Positions 21,848-34,107 of a stretch of DNA of 64,000 nt are shown here, in pieces. The translations under genes and the position numbers were made by a program. Below the pieces are notes generated by a model. The model did not search any database and was not told the DNA's origin. It saw only the letters and a list, made by a program, of their open reading frames with translations. The stretch comes from Lepas anatifera (Eukaryota; Arthropoda; Thecostraca; Lepadidae), in NCBI GenBank assembly GCA_034440635.1, contig JAOTON010000056.1:1087501-1151500 (forward strand), in the 5' to 3' direction. Positions within the stretch are counted from its first letter, which is position 1; each line of letters begins with the position of its first letter.

Positions 21848-21932
21848 TGTACCGCTCGGGAATCGCACCTGCAGCCCTTACTTATCTAGTCCAGCGCCCT
21901 CTATACCGACTGCGCTACCTGCGATCTGGGAG
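21848..21932 (-). mobile_element. tRNA-like SINE head
   Basis: On the minus strand GGTAGCGCAGTCGG matches the tRNA A box, and GGTGCGATTCC about 45 bases later matches the B box, with tRNA-like spacing. The acceptor stem does not close properly and no 3' CCA-side pairing is evident, so this is a tRNA-derived SINE head or tRNA pseudogene, not a functional tRNA. Confidence 0.55.
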
Positions 21933-22082
21933 ACATGCACGCAGAGTTACATTTGATAATGATTAATAATCAATGAATGAGCCAATGCATCCGACAGAGA
22001 AGTGAAGTAACCAGTTGACATGGGTTGGTGTCTTATTATAATAGCTGTCGTTGTCCATGCAAGCGGAAATTTTTTACTGTCG

Positions 22083-22560
22083 CACGCTGTCGCTGCCGTC
22101 CACTGCTGCACTGTGGCAGGTTAACAGGCAGGGGAGTGATGGAACTGCTAAATATGTAATTGGTGTTCATTCACATGCAGTTTAGCCAAAGAGCCTCATC
22201 TGTGTTATTTCCAGGTTAGTCGTAGAAGTTAACATTTTAAAAGCACGAATGGGGAAGGTAATGAAATCCCTATGTAGCATAATTAGCGTAGGTAAAAATT
22301 TGATAATATATGTTTTTATCAAATCCTTGTTACCTCACCCCTGAATTCAAACGAGGCAGCTAATTAGCGGTATCTATTCTAGTTAATGACGGTGATTATC
22401 GGTGAGTTTTTTTAACTTCTCTGAGAGCATTTCTTTTATTCAGCCAGCCAAAACTGTTCCAGTTTTGTATATACATTTTTCTGACGCACTTCATGGTTTC
22501 AATGTTCAGGGTCTGTCGCTATCCCTGGCTGACGAGTTGGTGGGCTTCTCCACCCCTGTA
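22083..22560 (+). repeat. Dispersed repeat family (CTGCCGTCCAC), copy 1
   Basis: Starts GTCGCTGCCGTCCACTGCTG, then GCAACTGCTA-like, TCCAGGTTAGTCGTAGAAGT, and ends near GAGTTGGTGGGCTTCTCC. The same order is found at 48710-49265 and, partly, at 61404-61550. Termini and class are unknown. Confidence 0.6.
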
Positions 22561-22569
22561 CAGGGACCG

Positions 22570-23625
22570 CCACATAGCAGCTCAGGCGGCAATGGTGACA
22601 ATGAAATATACCTCCCAGGAGATGTGGCGTTTCTCAGCTCAAATGCTGCAGAATTCCAGAGAATCATCAGTCTGGAAGTCTGTTCTGAAAGCGTGCATAA
22701 AGCCAACAGGTTGCAGTACCTCATATATCACGCTGCCACGTGTATCATGGAATTTTCTTCAGCATTGTGAAAGCTACGAGGCACTTACATGTATCAATCT
22801 CTCTCCAAAATCTTTATTTGGTGTGGTGCAAGGTCTTGAGGAAACACACGCACACCTGGTATGTAAGGCAAAGGTCTTGACTCTTGCTCGAAAATGTAAT
22901 ACAGTAAATAGGTTTGAAGCGCCTACCTGATGGCGCCAAATTGATTTATTTTCGACAGCTCCTCGCAGAGTTATCCCTCCACTGCTTGGGGGTCTGATCG
23001 GACCCCGTCGATTTTTTCGCGAATGATTCCGAGCCGATTTAAATAAGACGCGCATCGCTCTGCATGCCTTTTAGGGCAATCGATTTGACAACTTATTAAA
23101 AAAATTGTATCAGATCAAGTCAGTACAACGAGTTATGACGTCATTTCATAACCCATGTAAGACGATCCTGTTCTTTTAGAATAAGGCTAATAAAACCAAC
23201 AGTGGCGGCGATCTCATAGAGGTGCATTAGGCACTGCCTAGCCACTTTTAAATGTCGAAGTAGGTATGTATTTTATGTGGAATAAATATAATTTGACTCA
23301 ATGTTTAAGTTACAGAGAATATCCCTTTTTTGTATCACTGGGTCAAAGAGCCAATAATTTGCATCTCCGAGAATTCACGTTGGCAGCTCTTACCGTCAAC
23401 AAATGTGATATTAGGCACTTCGCGATTTCGCTGAATCTGCCTAACACGGTGGCAAACCTAATGTTTGCTTTTTGATTGACATCTCTAATGCCTCATTCAT
23501 TCGGACGCGAGTAATGGCTTGTTAAATCAGCAACCCAGGCTTGCCTGAGGAGCTAGCACGTGCGATGCCGCGTCTTAGGACCTTGATTACAGCGGATTCG
23601 TTTATTGACATTCTTGTATTCACGG
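22570..23625. other. Unassigned stretch
   Basis: Overlapping open frames at 22402-22930 lack any domain I recognise. The rest is AT-rich with no repeat relation seen elsewhere in the window. Confidence 0.4.
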
Positions 23626-23633
23626 ATGTCCAG

Positions 23634-24340
23634 TAGGGTGTCCCAAAATACCAATTTTTCGTCTGTGCAAGCTTGCCGGTTGACACCGCATTCTCCTTTG
23701 AGTTAATAATGAGCATGCAAAATTTGGATTCGATCCTTTGAGGTTTGGTCCCCCCCGCCCCCAAAACTGGTGAAAATCGAAAATCGTTGAATTGGCTCGA
23801 AAATGGGTTCATTCGAAAGCTTATGACAGAGGAAAACATATTTCCCTCATACAAATTGATGTAAAACCACTTCTTCATCGTTTTAGAGAGCTAAGAAATT
23901 CCGAATTGTGGTATCACTGGCCAGAGGCGGATCTAATAAACTTTTTTGTGGGGTAACATGAGCAAAATTGGAAAACAGTGTCTTTTTTCAAGAAAATAGA
24001 CCACAATTGGCCAAAGCGAGTAGAGTTTTATCACTTTTAAGGGGATGGCTGGATTGGTTTTCCTTGCATCCGCTACTGGTATGGACATGACAAATTATAA
24101 ATTGTACTTCGCCTGATTTCGGGAAACAAAGCCATTTGCGGCATCACTACGGATATAAGTGCATGGTACCATTGTGACCGTTGGAATGAATATCCCATGT
24201 GTTCTTTCCTTTACAGAGTTGTCGTGTCATGAGTAATTTGCATTTAATGTTGAAGCGGTCTTCCTGAAGCAAATTGTACGATGCCTTCAGCATACTCGAA
24301 GAAAAGATCCAATGATGAAGAAGAGACAAGTCAGCGACGG
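23634..24340 (-). repeat. Left arm of second inverted repeat (~0.7 kb)
   Basis: This is the reverse complement of about 26305-27011: TGTCCCAAAATACCA..., the CCAGAGGCGGATCTAA segment and the GTGCATGGTACCATTG segment all appear inverted, in order. It contains a CCAGAGGCGGATC...GCATCCGCTACTGG unit (23923-24075) that looks like an embedded MITE. Confidence 0.85.
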
Positions 24341-24369
24341 AAAAAACGTGCAGGCCGACCTCTGAAGTA

Positions 24370-24990
24370 CTCGTTTACACCATTGTGACCGCTAGAAGAA
24401 ATATACCATGTTTTTGTTCCTTTACAGAATTGTCGTGTCAGGAGTAATTAAGGTGTCCCAAAATGCCACTTTTTCGTCTGTGCAAGCTTGCCGGTTGACA
24501 CCGCATTCTCCTTTGAGTTAATAATGAGCATGCAAAATTTTGAATCGATGCTTTGGGGTTTGGTCTCCCCGCCCCCTTAAACTGATGAAAATGGAAAACC
24601 GTTGTATTGGCTTAAAAATTGGTTTATATGAAAGCTTATGACAGAAAAACCTATTTCCCTCATTCAAATTGATGTAAAACCACTTCTTGATGCTTTTATG
24701 GAGCTAAGAAGTTTCGAATTGTGAGATCACTGGCCAGAGGCGGATCTTATAAACTTTTTTGGGGGTATCTCGGGAAATGTGGGGAAAATTATTGTTTTTT
24801 CAAGAAAATGGACCAGAATCATCACAGTCTGTACAATTTAACCGCTTTCAAGGGCATAGCTAGATTGCTTTTCCCTGGGACTGTGAATGGCATGGAAAGT
24901 GGGCGTTCATTGCACAAATATGATTGTTTATTTTTCGCAACCGATCGGTCAGTCAAACGACACACCATATCATCAAGCCAATGGCTTTAA
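24370..24990 (-). repeat. Extra partial copy of the second inverted-repeat arm
   Basis: Following the left arm, ACCATTGTGACCGCTAGAAG and then GGTGTCCCAAAATGCCAC through CCAGAGGCGGATCTTATAAA repeat the arm in direct orientation with more divergence and an internal deletion. Confidence 0.75.
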
Positions 24991-25150
24991 TGTGTTTATT
25001 CGGAAGCCCATGAATGGGGAAGGAAACTTGTTCTCAGACAAAATGTTGTTAGACTACTCCTTCTAGTTCTATATTAATATTTTTACACGTGTACGCCATC
25101 CAGCTCTTTTTCGAGATTCGGCGCTTGGAGACGGTGTGCGCAGGCTACTG

Positions 25151-25771
25151 TCAGTTCCGAGCGCTCATGTCACCTTCACGGGCAACGTCGGTGTAGTCCA
25201 TGATGTATTTCACCGATCGTTCCGCGCTGTCGTTTGTGACTGCTAGATTTTCCATGAAAGCGTTCATACAGATGAAGTCTGCATCACTCGCCGATTCCTG
25301 GGTGGTAAGCACTGGTTGCTGACGTTCATCCACCTGAATGCCAGCCAGGAGTGCGGTCGGACGAAGTCACAGAGCCTCAGCTTATCTGCTCCTGACAACA
25401 TCGGCTTTCCCTGTGCCAATGTTCCTGGCTGTGGGACTGTCAGGGAGTGCAGCTGCTACATCTGCATTTTCATCTGTTGACACACCCTCACCAAACAACC
25501 AGAGGACGACGTTTTCCCCCGTGAGATGCCAGGGTTGACGCATGATAGAGCACTGTGTGGATTTCGCAGCACTTGGTAGCTGCCCTGAATAGGTCTTCAT
25601 GTCCTGGAACAGCCTGAGGTCAAGCCGTGGAGTTCCCGCAGTCAGTAGAGCCTGCAAGAAGTATGGGTCATGAAAGAGGGCGATTAGCTCTGCAATCTGC
25701 TTGACTTGAAGGTGCTCGGCGGGGGCCATGGAGAGCTTGTCGAAGAGTATCGCCAGAAAAAACAACAACAA
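25151..25771 (-). pseudogene. Broken ORF of an uncharacterised conserved protein, in foldback loop
   Basis: Read on the minus strand, one frame runs LAILFDKLSMAPAEHLQVKQ, ...RLFQDMKTYSGQLPSAAKST, MRQPWHLTGENVVLWLFGEG. After two stops (TAA and TGA near 25384-25366) it continues DADFICMNAFMENLAVTNDS, AERSVKYIMDYTDVAREGDM. The order and the NDSAERSV...DY.. signature resemble, from memory, an uncharacterised protein family seen as intronless ORFs in several invertebrates; I cannot name its function. The two in-frame stops with no frameshift between the halves mark it as a pseudogene. It lies between the arms of the 23634-27011 inverted repeat, so it may be a passenger or gene of that element. Confidence 0.5.
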
Positions 25772-26304
25772 AGAACAGCGTGAGCAGAAAATATTTTATC
25801 TAATTCTAGGATTAGGCACCTGGTGTTGATTCATGAAGAAACTGAAGTCCTCTTGCGAAGAAGGATTGTTGTTAGACCTCATGATCATTTGCAGGTTCCT
25901 TAAGAACTTCTCACTGTTACCATGAAAATAATAACCGATTGCCATGAGCTGGCGATGAAATTAATAGAGCTGGCGCTGAAATGAAAGTGTTTCTCGATTC
26001 AGATTTCAGTATTACTTGAACCACACGCCTAGCGTATGCATGACACATTTTTACAGCTGCTGTAAACAGTATTGCAGGGCACTCGAACGGTGACTTATAT
26101 CGCCTGGACCTCTAAAGCGATCTATCCAGCTAGTTAGTGCTTCGTTGCACTAGGCTCTTGTATGCGGAGGGCTCGGTACCTTTGGAGGATTTTACGCTTG
26201 GTCGGTAGTTGATTAGCAGGCAGCTGAAGGGATTTACCAACAAAGTCATCTCATCGTTTCAATTGATGCCTGGACTACTTCAGAGGTCAGTCCGCATGTT
26301 TTTT

Positions 26305-27011
26305 CCGTCGCTGACTTGTCCCTTCTTCATCATTGGATCTTTTCTTCGAGTATGCTGAAGGCATCGTACAATTTGCTTCAGGTAGACTGCTTCAACATTA
26401 AATGCAAATTAGTCATGACACGACAACTCTGTAAAGGAACGAAAACATGGAATATTCATTCTAACGGTCGCAATGGTACCATGCACTTATATCCGTAGTG
26501 ATGCCGCAAATGGCTTTGTTTCCCGAAATCAGGCGAAGTACAATATATAATTTGTCATATCCATACCAGTGGCGGATGCAAGGAAAACCAATCCAGCCAT
26601 CCCCTTAAAAGTGATAAACTCTATTCGCTTTGGCCAATTTTGGTTCATTTTCTTGAAAAAGACACTGTTTTCCCATTTTGCTCATGTTACACCCCCCCAA
26701 AAAAAATTATTAGATCCGCCTCTGGCCAATGATACCGCAATTCGGAACTTCTTAGCTCTCTAAAACGATGAAGAAGTGGTTTTACATCAATCTGTATGAG
26801 AGAAATATGTTTTCCTATGTCATAAGCTTTCGAATGAACCCATTTTCGAGCGAATTCAACGATTTTCGATTTTCACCAGTTTTGGGGGGGCGGGGGGGAC
26901 CAAACCTCAAAGGACCGAATCCAAATTTTGCATGCTCATTATTAACTCAAAGGAGAATGCGGTGTCAACCGGCAAGCTCGCACAGACGAAAACGTGGTAT
27001 TTTGGGACACC
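26305..27011 (+). repeat. Right arm of second inverted repeat
   Basis: Mirror image of 23634-24340 at high identity, including the paired small ORFs MSLLHHWIFSSSMLKASYNL and MKKWFYINLYERNMF, which are the same sequence on opposite strands. The mate distances sum to a constant of about 50646, so the arms are collinear with few indels. Confidence 0.85.
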
Positions 27012-28050
27012 CTAATGTCCAGCCTTCTTTCGTGCGGGACAGTTGTTTGGCAATTGTTAGCGAGATATTTAATTTGTGAAACCCTTATGAAGAACGTGAG
27101 TCATGGCACAAAATCTGGTCGATGAAATTTAACAAATCCGTTTTTACAAATCGATCGTACAGAGAGAAATTGGACGTCATAAGCAATGAAGTGCCGAAGC
27201 TGTCCTTGAGATGGGAAGCTCTCGTGAGTACCTTGTCCTTCCCGGCTTACGTATGTACCTTCCTACCTATCCTTCTTGGATTTCGCCTATATACTGGCGC
27301 ATAACCGTTTCCACAATCCACCGACATATGTTTTTATTTTTTTCAATTTTTATGATATGAAATATTTAAACATAAAGATTATTTTTGTTCATCGACTTGA
27401 GCTTGCCCCTTCTCCAGCCGGCCTGCTGGAATCGCCCCTGTCCCATATCAGGTAAAAAGCCTGGACGACGTCCTTGCCTCTAAGCCAATAGTGCCTAGGC
27501 TGTCACAATGTTCAAGCGCCGCCACTGAAAACCAAGGTATGACTCGGCCCGCGATCTTAACTCATTTAAGTTTCAACGAATCGGAATTGTTAAGTCGGTA
27601 AGGTAACAAGTTAATGTGTTTTAGGTTGTTTTAGGTGTTTGTTGTTTTTGTGATTTGAAAAAATTACCTTGAAAATGTAATTATTTGACCTTGACCATAG
27701 GTCAAGGTCATAGTGCGAATTTACTGTGATCTTAAAAGGTCATGTTGCATATGATTTGAATCCTTTGGTCAAAACAAATACATAGATGCCTTTTGTTTTA
27801 TCCTAGGTCTAATGGTTCTTGAGTTATAAGGTAATAACAAAAGGGGTCTAAATTTGACGGATTTTGGCGCCTGTGGGTCTAAATTTGGCCCACAGGTCGA
27901 CGGATATGGTTCAAACCGGGCTCAAAAGTAGACGATAGTAGGGTGCTTTCAGTACTCTTTCAATTATTTTCGTATCACTTTCTGTTCCCGAGATCGTATG
28001 GGAGAGGGGTCCGATCGGTGTCCTCCAGGCAGTGCCATGGTGTGCGCGAA
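27012..28050. other. Unassigned stretch with TGACCT-rich island
   Basis: 27640-27960 carries TTGACCTTGACC and AGGTCAAGGTCA tracts like the TTAA-family interiors, but without their termini; GTGGGTCTAAATTTGGCCCA at 27880 forms a small palindrome-like repeat. Nothing else was recognised. Confidence 0.45.
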
Positions 28051-28057
28051 AAGAGTC

Positions 28058-28260
28058 CAGGGCCCCATTTCATAAAAAGGTGTAACTTACGCTTATAGCG
28101 TAGAAGTAGCATAATGCAGCGTAGAAAGTGAATAATATACCATAATCTTATTTCATAAAAATGCAGCGTAAAATGCAACTACCTGCAAGGTTGCGCTGCT
28201 CTAAACTACGCTGTACTGGAATGCAGCATAGAATATTCCCAATCCTGTTTCATATAGCAT
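28058..28260. repeat. GGCCCCATTTCATAAA-type MITE-like repeat
   Basis: GGCCCCATTTCATAAAAAGG begins a block with repeated CAGCGTAGAA/TGCAGCGTA motifs and self-complementary TTACGCTTATAGCGTAG. Such GGGCCCCATTTCATAAA-led units are common short DNA elements in invertebrate genomes; the right terminus was not fixed. Confidence 0.45.
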
Positions 28261-29230
28261 GTACTTTGAACATGTACTTTGAATATGGAAAACACTGCTG
28301 AAAACTATGCAAGAAGTAGCAGCGTAACATTTATCAGCCAATGATGCAAAACATGAAATATATATAATTTCTTCGGAAGTTCTGAATCTCAGGAAAAACT
28401 TTTCTAGTGAATGACAAAAAAAAATCATGAAGGTAAAATATACTTAAATAAAAAGGTGTGTAAGTTCTTCCTTGTATAAGTTTAAAGTGAGAGCTGCTCA
28501 TGTCAAATTGAGCTGATATATAGAGTTCCGTGGTCATTTGGTATAGTAACAAATGATAATAGCTATTGATGCAAATACGCAGGAAAGCTGACATTGATGT
28601 TTTCCTTTGACTTTCTGCCGTGACTTTTATTTTACAGTCTCGGGAGTACAGAACTCTAGATAGGCTGACACTTACAGTGTTGTATCGAGTCTATGGAGGG
28701 TAAAAATTCAATTTAAGGTGCCTGTAACCAACAAAATCCAAGTATCTCTACTGAGGCCTCTGGAAAAAATGATGATATACCTAGGTACTGACATCTAGAC
28801 ATTCTTCAAAATGTTGACTCACTATTCCTTTCCCAGTTTCACGAAATTACAAGGTACACAAGCCTTTCCCAGTTCACTGACGCTTGGACGCACTTCAACT
28901 ACACTAGAGTGCACTAGAGTAGAGTCAGGACATCCGGGTCATGTGTATTCTTTTTCTTAGAGAGAAGCCCCGCAGAAGCCCCGCGTCGGTCCGGGAATCA
29001 GGTCAAATAAATATAAAAAATGGCACAAATTCACCGCCTACTGACCCCCTCCTCCCCCTGGTGGCCGCATAGTGTGCGTTAAACTTTCGTGACGTAATGC
29101 TGAGGTCTGCTGCCTCCCTGGACAAACAATTCTTGCTTGGACCTCTTGAAACCCTGCGTGGTGCACATGTCTTCGCCACTGCCGACTATAAATGGGCATA
29201 GCTTTGTTAGTGACTAATTTGAAGCATGAT
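28261..29230. other. Unassigned AT-rich stretch
   Basis: No gene, repeat or site recognised. Minus-strand open frames here show no domain. Confidence 0.4.
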
Positions 29231-29869
29231 ATATGTTTTAACACGCGCACTGGAGGGGGTCTCAGAGGGCCCCCACCCCTATTTTTCCGGGATGACCGTA
29301 GATCCGCTCGTAGCTGGAGAACGATGCTTCGCCACATTTGTGACAATTCAACAGCCCGGAGATTGGCGAAACAAATCTTGAAAATCGGTGGACAGTTTGT
29401 TTTGCGCATGGGCTTTTAAAGTCAGACCTACATTTTAAGATCGCCACGATCGGGCGGTCGGACCAGTTTGCTTGCATTGGAGACTGAGTGGTGATGTCAT
29501 AACGCTATATAACCGGGATGATAAGTCAAGGCCACCTTGTATGAAATTCAAGGTCAAAGGTCACAAGTCAAGGTAATACCAGCACTTTAAAGTCATTGTC
29601 CCCAGTGCTTCCGGGTAAATGGCGTTACCCAGTCTGATGTATATTAGGCTATGGCGTCATAGTTAAGGTAAGTCAATGTAAAGGTCAATGTAAAAGGTCA
29701 TTATTAAAGGTCAATCCTATTTTCCCTCCCAACCGTTGCTAGAATGTTAATCATATTGTATATTATAGGGATCATACCATATTGTGATGTCATAGGTCAA
29801 TGAACTCGAATGATTTTGACCCCAGCATTTGAGGAAATGTTCTTTGTGACCTTTCTTCTACTCCTGGTC

Positions 29870-30600
29870 TGTTAATGCCAATTATCGGTCCCAGCGTGCG
29901 CCAGAGGCAGTCCTTCCGACTTGAGATCCTGGCGTTTACCCACACGTCTTTTCCTGTTCCGATGTTAATAGGATCCTACCCGGGCCGTGTCCGTGTCTGG
30001 CCGCCCGGGGCTATCTGGATGGTTCCGTGGAGCCGGCTGATTGGCTGTTGATGTGGGGTGTGGATTGGTGCAGTCTGCGTACGTTGTAAAATATGGTGAT
30101 TGTGATTAACTGTCTGAAATACGATATGTAGTTGATATGCGTGTAAAGTGATAAAGAGGCGATAAACAGGGGTTGATTGTAAGGGAGAAGATTAGGGTTT
30201 CAGTGACGTCCTGCATTGGTTTTTGCGCGCATGAACATTCGTCAGCCAGTCGGGTCAGCCGGCCGGCCGACCGAGGTCGCGTCCGCATTCGCGAGAGGAC
30301 CGCTGATGAGCGGACGTGTGCCGGAGCCGGGAGGCGTCCGAGAGTTCGAGATGATGCGGCGCTCGCGCTGGAAGCGGGATAAGTTGGTAGGTAATAACTG
30401 TACTTGAATTTAAACCATTGAGTAAACCTTCGGATGAGTCACCGATAAAATGCTAGACTTTTTTCATGCTCGAGTATTACGTGTTATTTTTCTTACTAAA
30501 ATCGTGTCTTTATTTGTATGTGTCCTAAGGCTTGGTTGTTGTTGGTTCATGTTTGATATCTGCCTGCACAGTAACGGTCATCATCGCAATAAACGGACCA
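29870..30600 (+). repeat. 5' LTR of BEL/Pao element
   Basis: Begins TGTTAATGCCAATTAT and ends AATAAACGGACCA. It shares with the 3' LTR GCGATAAACAGGGGTT, GTACTTGAATTTAAA..CATTGAGTAAACC and ATAAAATGC. It is longer than the 3' copy because that copy has internal deletions. A primer-binding-site-like GTGGCGACACCAG follows directly. Confidence 0.75.
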
Positions 30601-31524
30601 GTGGCGACACCAGACTTCTGGGAGCGACGAGCGGCGCAAAGTTACAACTTTCCAGCTCTAGAGGACGGAGGACTTCAGGAGCATCCAGGAGCCGCAGGAG
30701 TGATGTCTTCGGGAGACCATCGGTCGAAAGGTCGGCCCGATGCTCAGCTGTGAGGTTAGTCCGTTCCGGTCAGGTGTCAGGGGCAGCGGGTTTTGGTTCT
30801 GCCTCGGTCTGCGTCGGATAATTAGTCAGTACGCGTCAGTCAAGTCTGAGCCAGTCGCGGTAGTGTCTTGATTAGTCCATCAGTCAAGTCTTGATTCAGT
30901 GCGCATCAGTAGTCTGTAGTCACGCGTAATAAGTTTGAGTAGTCATGCGTTGTGGCCTGCAGCAGTCATGCGTTCAGTGGCTGCAGCAGTCATGCGTTGC
31001 ATGGGAAGTTACTAGGTACGGGATGTCGTCTTCATAAGTTTAATCAAGTCATCAAGTTTCTACGGTTATAGATGTCGAGGTTTAGAAATCGATGTCAATG
31101 TGTTTGTTTCTTTGGTGTGAAGGAAGACCAGGATTTCAGAATTGTGTTTGATAGGTCTCTTGTTTGTGTTGGATTTGTTCGCCGACGTATAGGTCGAAGG
31201 GGCCACCTTATCCATCGGGTAATCCTCTGTTAGCCTCCCCATCAGGGCCGTGTTCAGAAGCGCTGGGATTAAGATTGCCATTCTCCCATAGAATAAGAGC
31301 ATACTTTGCAAGACTTAGTTTATTGTCTTTGATTCAGGTTATAATTACTAGTAATCTGCTTTATGATAGATTCGAGCTATCACACTGATCACTGGATCAG
31401 CCTCCGAGGACCTACAATTAGAAGTGTTGACTTATGAGTCTTTCAGTTTTCGTCTTTTTCTGCTGCTCCAACTGACAAATATCAGCATTTCCTTTGGGTC
31501 TTTCCTCGGGGTGTTTCGAGAATC

Positions 31525-32840
31525 ATGGCCCCTACCAAAGATGAATTAGTGAAATTAAAGGTTTCAGAGCTAGAGATTGCACTTCAGGAACGAGACCTTG
31601 ATTCAACGGGCAAAAGTCTGAGCTAGTAGAAAGACTCTGGCGGGCGATTGAATTGGAGAAAATCACAGATTCTAAGATTGACGATGAGAAGGAGCTGAGC
31701 TTCACTCGGAAACATCTGACTTTCAGGCAACTTGTCCTGAAGACAAGGCTCGAAAACTACTCCGACGCTTGCGCCTGCTAAAGGAGCAGGAGTTCCTAGA
31801 CTCACAGAGGCAAAAAATGAATGCAAGGTTAGAACAGATTAAACTGGAGATGGAACTGGAAGACACAGGTGTTATCTTAATAAAGTTCTAATTCAGTACG
31901 TATTGACGTGGATCGACTTGGGACCGTCCGTGGAATCTTTGCTACAGGCAATATTCGAGAACGCTCCTCCCCTTCGAACTCAGCCATTCTCCGGTATGTT
32001 TTGAATATCGTCTGTTCATCAGCCTTTGGGCTGGATCCAAAATAGAATAGATGACAAAATGAGATGCTGCACTATTTGGAGCAGATGACAGTGGGTTCCC
32101 AATCAGATTGTCCGGAGCTGCTTATATCTCTCGAGGGTGGTTATGACGAAGCTAGGCGACTTTTGGGGCGGTACGGTAGTACCTACAAGGTTATCGAGGA
32201 ATATTCTTGAGGTTGTCAGTGGCCTAGGGTTCCTCTGGTGACTTCAACGAGCTGACCGTCTTGTCTTGTTTTTAACAGAGCTCCGAAACGTCATGATGAA
32301 TTTGAAATCCAAAGACCTGGTCCACCCTCGGTCGATCAAAGAGATAGTATGGAAGCTGCCAGTTCCCATCCTGATAGATTTCTCCGCCTCGCTGACACTA
32401 GAATGGAGTTGGAAGGAAAAATTGTCTTTCGCGGATCTGGTGGATTTCTTAAAAGAGGTCCGGGTCCAGAAGAACCCGTTTTTGACTTTGGCGGCCTATC
32501 TCTCCACGGCCGCGCCTGGAAACAGGCCGGGCACGGCGCACGCCCACGGGCACCGGGTAAATGCGGTGGTGGTCGAATCCAACCTCTGCCTTTCTGCAAT
32601 GGTGAGCATTTCATTGGTGAATTGATCGACTAGGTGGGAGCCGATAGATAAGCGGAGACATTTGTTCCGACTATCGATTATGTTATGGCTGTCTCGGAGC
32701 CAATGATGTTGTAGGAGTTGCCGTGAACGAAAGGTGTGATATATGTAACGGCTCCATGTGACGCTGTTACATGAATCACGTCAGGTGCTTCGAAGGGTCG
32801 GCAGGATCGTCTCCACAGGACTTTAATTTTAGAGGGAGCA
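31525..32840 (+). pseudogene. BEL/Pao gag remnant (SAP-like domain, core, zinc knuckle)
   Basis: ATG at 31525 opens MAPTKDELVKLKVSELEIAL, a SAP-type helix-extended-loop-helix (ERDLDSTGK); a frameshift near 31613 continues SELVERLWRAIELEK. Further on, GGYDEARRLLGRYGSTYKV (about 32133) and LRNVMMNLKSKDLVHPRSI...FADLVDFLKEVRVQ (about 32281-32465) match the Pao-type gag core. LPFCNGEHFIGE (about 32588) and CDICNGS (about 32735) are two of the cysteine-rich knuckles. Stops and frameshifts interrupt throughout, so it is not expressed as gag. Confidence 0.75.
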
Positions 32841-32934
32841 CCAGTGAAACATAAAGCCGGTGATCATGGCAGGGTGGCCGTGGATGCAGCGGGAGCAGTT
32901 CATTCCTGCCAATCATCCCTGTTCAGATCAAATC

Positions 32935-33440
32935 CAAAAGTGGAAGGGTTGTAGAAACTTACTGTTGCTTGGACAGCGGTCGAGCGGGACATTTGTCACG
33001 AATGCTCTGGCAGCCAGGCTGAACACTGGAAAAGAGGCAACGCGCCTGACACTGGACACGTGTGTAATCGCGCCAGGATGTAGTCTGCGTGATAGGCAGC
33101 CTTGGATCGGACCCATCGGCGGAAGTGTCTATGTCTCCCGCCTGTTTTCACTCTGCAGAGTCTTCCATTGAAAGTGCAGGACAAATGTCCACAGGGGAAA
33201 CCTAATCGTGGTCGTACTTAAGGGAATAGAGCTCAGAGCTTCCAGATGCACAGTTGAAATCCTGATCGGTAAACGCGCCTCACCTTTCTGGCCGTAGTCC
33301 CCCTCTAGCACGGTCCGTTTCCTGAGAACTGTGCTCGCTTGGTAGTCGGCAGCTCGGGAACCAAGCGGTTCAAACATTCTCAGGTGAATCCGTCGGTTCC
33401 ATGATCAAACGTGAGAGCTGAGACGCGATCTGAATTTCAC
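32935..33440 (+). pseudogene. BEL/Pao protease and linker remnant
   Basis: With one frameshift the frame reads CCLDSG, then SSGTFVTNALAARLNTGKEA: an aspartic protease active site (D-S-G) followed by the usual flap-side segment. About 200 bp later LKGIELRASRCTVEILIGK corresponds to the conserved LIG segment between protease and reverse transcriptase in BEL/Pao polyproteins. Beyond this the polymerase is absent, so the internal region was deleted. Confidence 0.72.
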
Positions 33441-33656
33441 CAAGATCTGACATGTTTCATAATGGCTTAATCTGCAGCTTAAAGGGATGAGTTGATTATA
33501 AAACCCTTGCATCGGACTCGGATGACGAGGTGTCTTTGAGTGCTGAATCTGGGACATTGATTTGGTTGGTAGTATTGCCGCTCATTCGATGTGTTAGTGT
33601 GTTTGTTGAGTTGTTTTACTGTTCTTTGTTTAATTTTTAATGGCTTTACAAGGTTG

Positions 33657-34107
33657 TGTTTAATGCAATTATTCCGCGTGGATCTTCACTTGATCTGGCT
33701 TTACCCACGTTTTTCCTTTCCTGTTAATCTAGCTTTTCGCCGCTATTATTTCTAGCATTTTTATTGTTATTTGATTGTACTTTAAATATGGTATTTATTA
33801 ATTTAATAATTTGTTATTGTTGTATAGGCGATAAACAGGGGTTATTTGAAGATTTTTCGTGACTTTGCATTGTTTTGCATGAAATTGTTTGGGCACCTGT
33901 CATTGCTGGGACCTGATATTCGTGTTGATATGTAGGATGTTTGTAATAATGTACTTGAATTTAAATCCATTGAGTAAACCTTCGATGATCACCATAAAAT
34001 GCTTTTTTCATTATTATTTTTTACTAAAATTTTTTATTTTTTGCTTTTTTGTTTTTTATATTGTGCACGTATCAATCAAAAACACATCACACCGACTTAC
34101 ACAAACA
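33657..34107 (+). repeat. 3' LTR of BEL/Pao element
   Basis: Begins TGTTTAATGCAATTATTCC and ends CTTACACAAACA, followed by target duplication TGGTC. It has lost about 280 bp relative to the 5' LTR, mainly the GC-rich part at 30230-30390 of that copy, and is otherwise AT-drifted. Confidence 0.75.

Larger units (their letters stand above)
29870..34107 (+). mobile_element. Decayed BEL/Pao LTR retrotransposon with 5 bp target duplication
   Basis: The element is bounded by TG...CA and flanked by TGGTC at 29865-29869 and 34108-34112. Two diverged LTRs enclose remnants of gag, zinc-knuckle, aspartic protease and the protease-RT linker, all on the plus strand and broken by many frameshifts and stops. 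Reverse transcriptase, RNase H and integrase are missing between about 33440 and the 3' LTR. It is inserted in a TTAA-family element, so it is the younger of the two. Confidence 0.85.

Noticed and set aside
22402..22930. Two overlapping ORFs of 122 and 145 codons
   Set aside because: They overlap in different frames on the same strand, partly within a dispersed repeat, and neither shows a domain or convincing exon borders.
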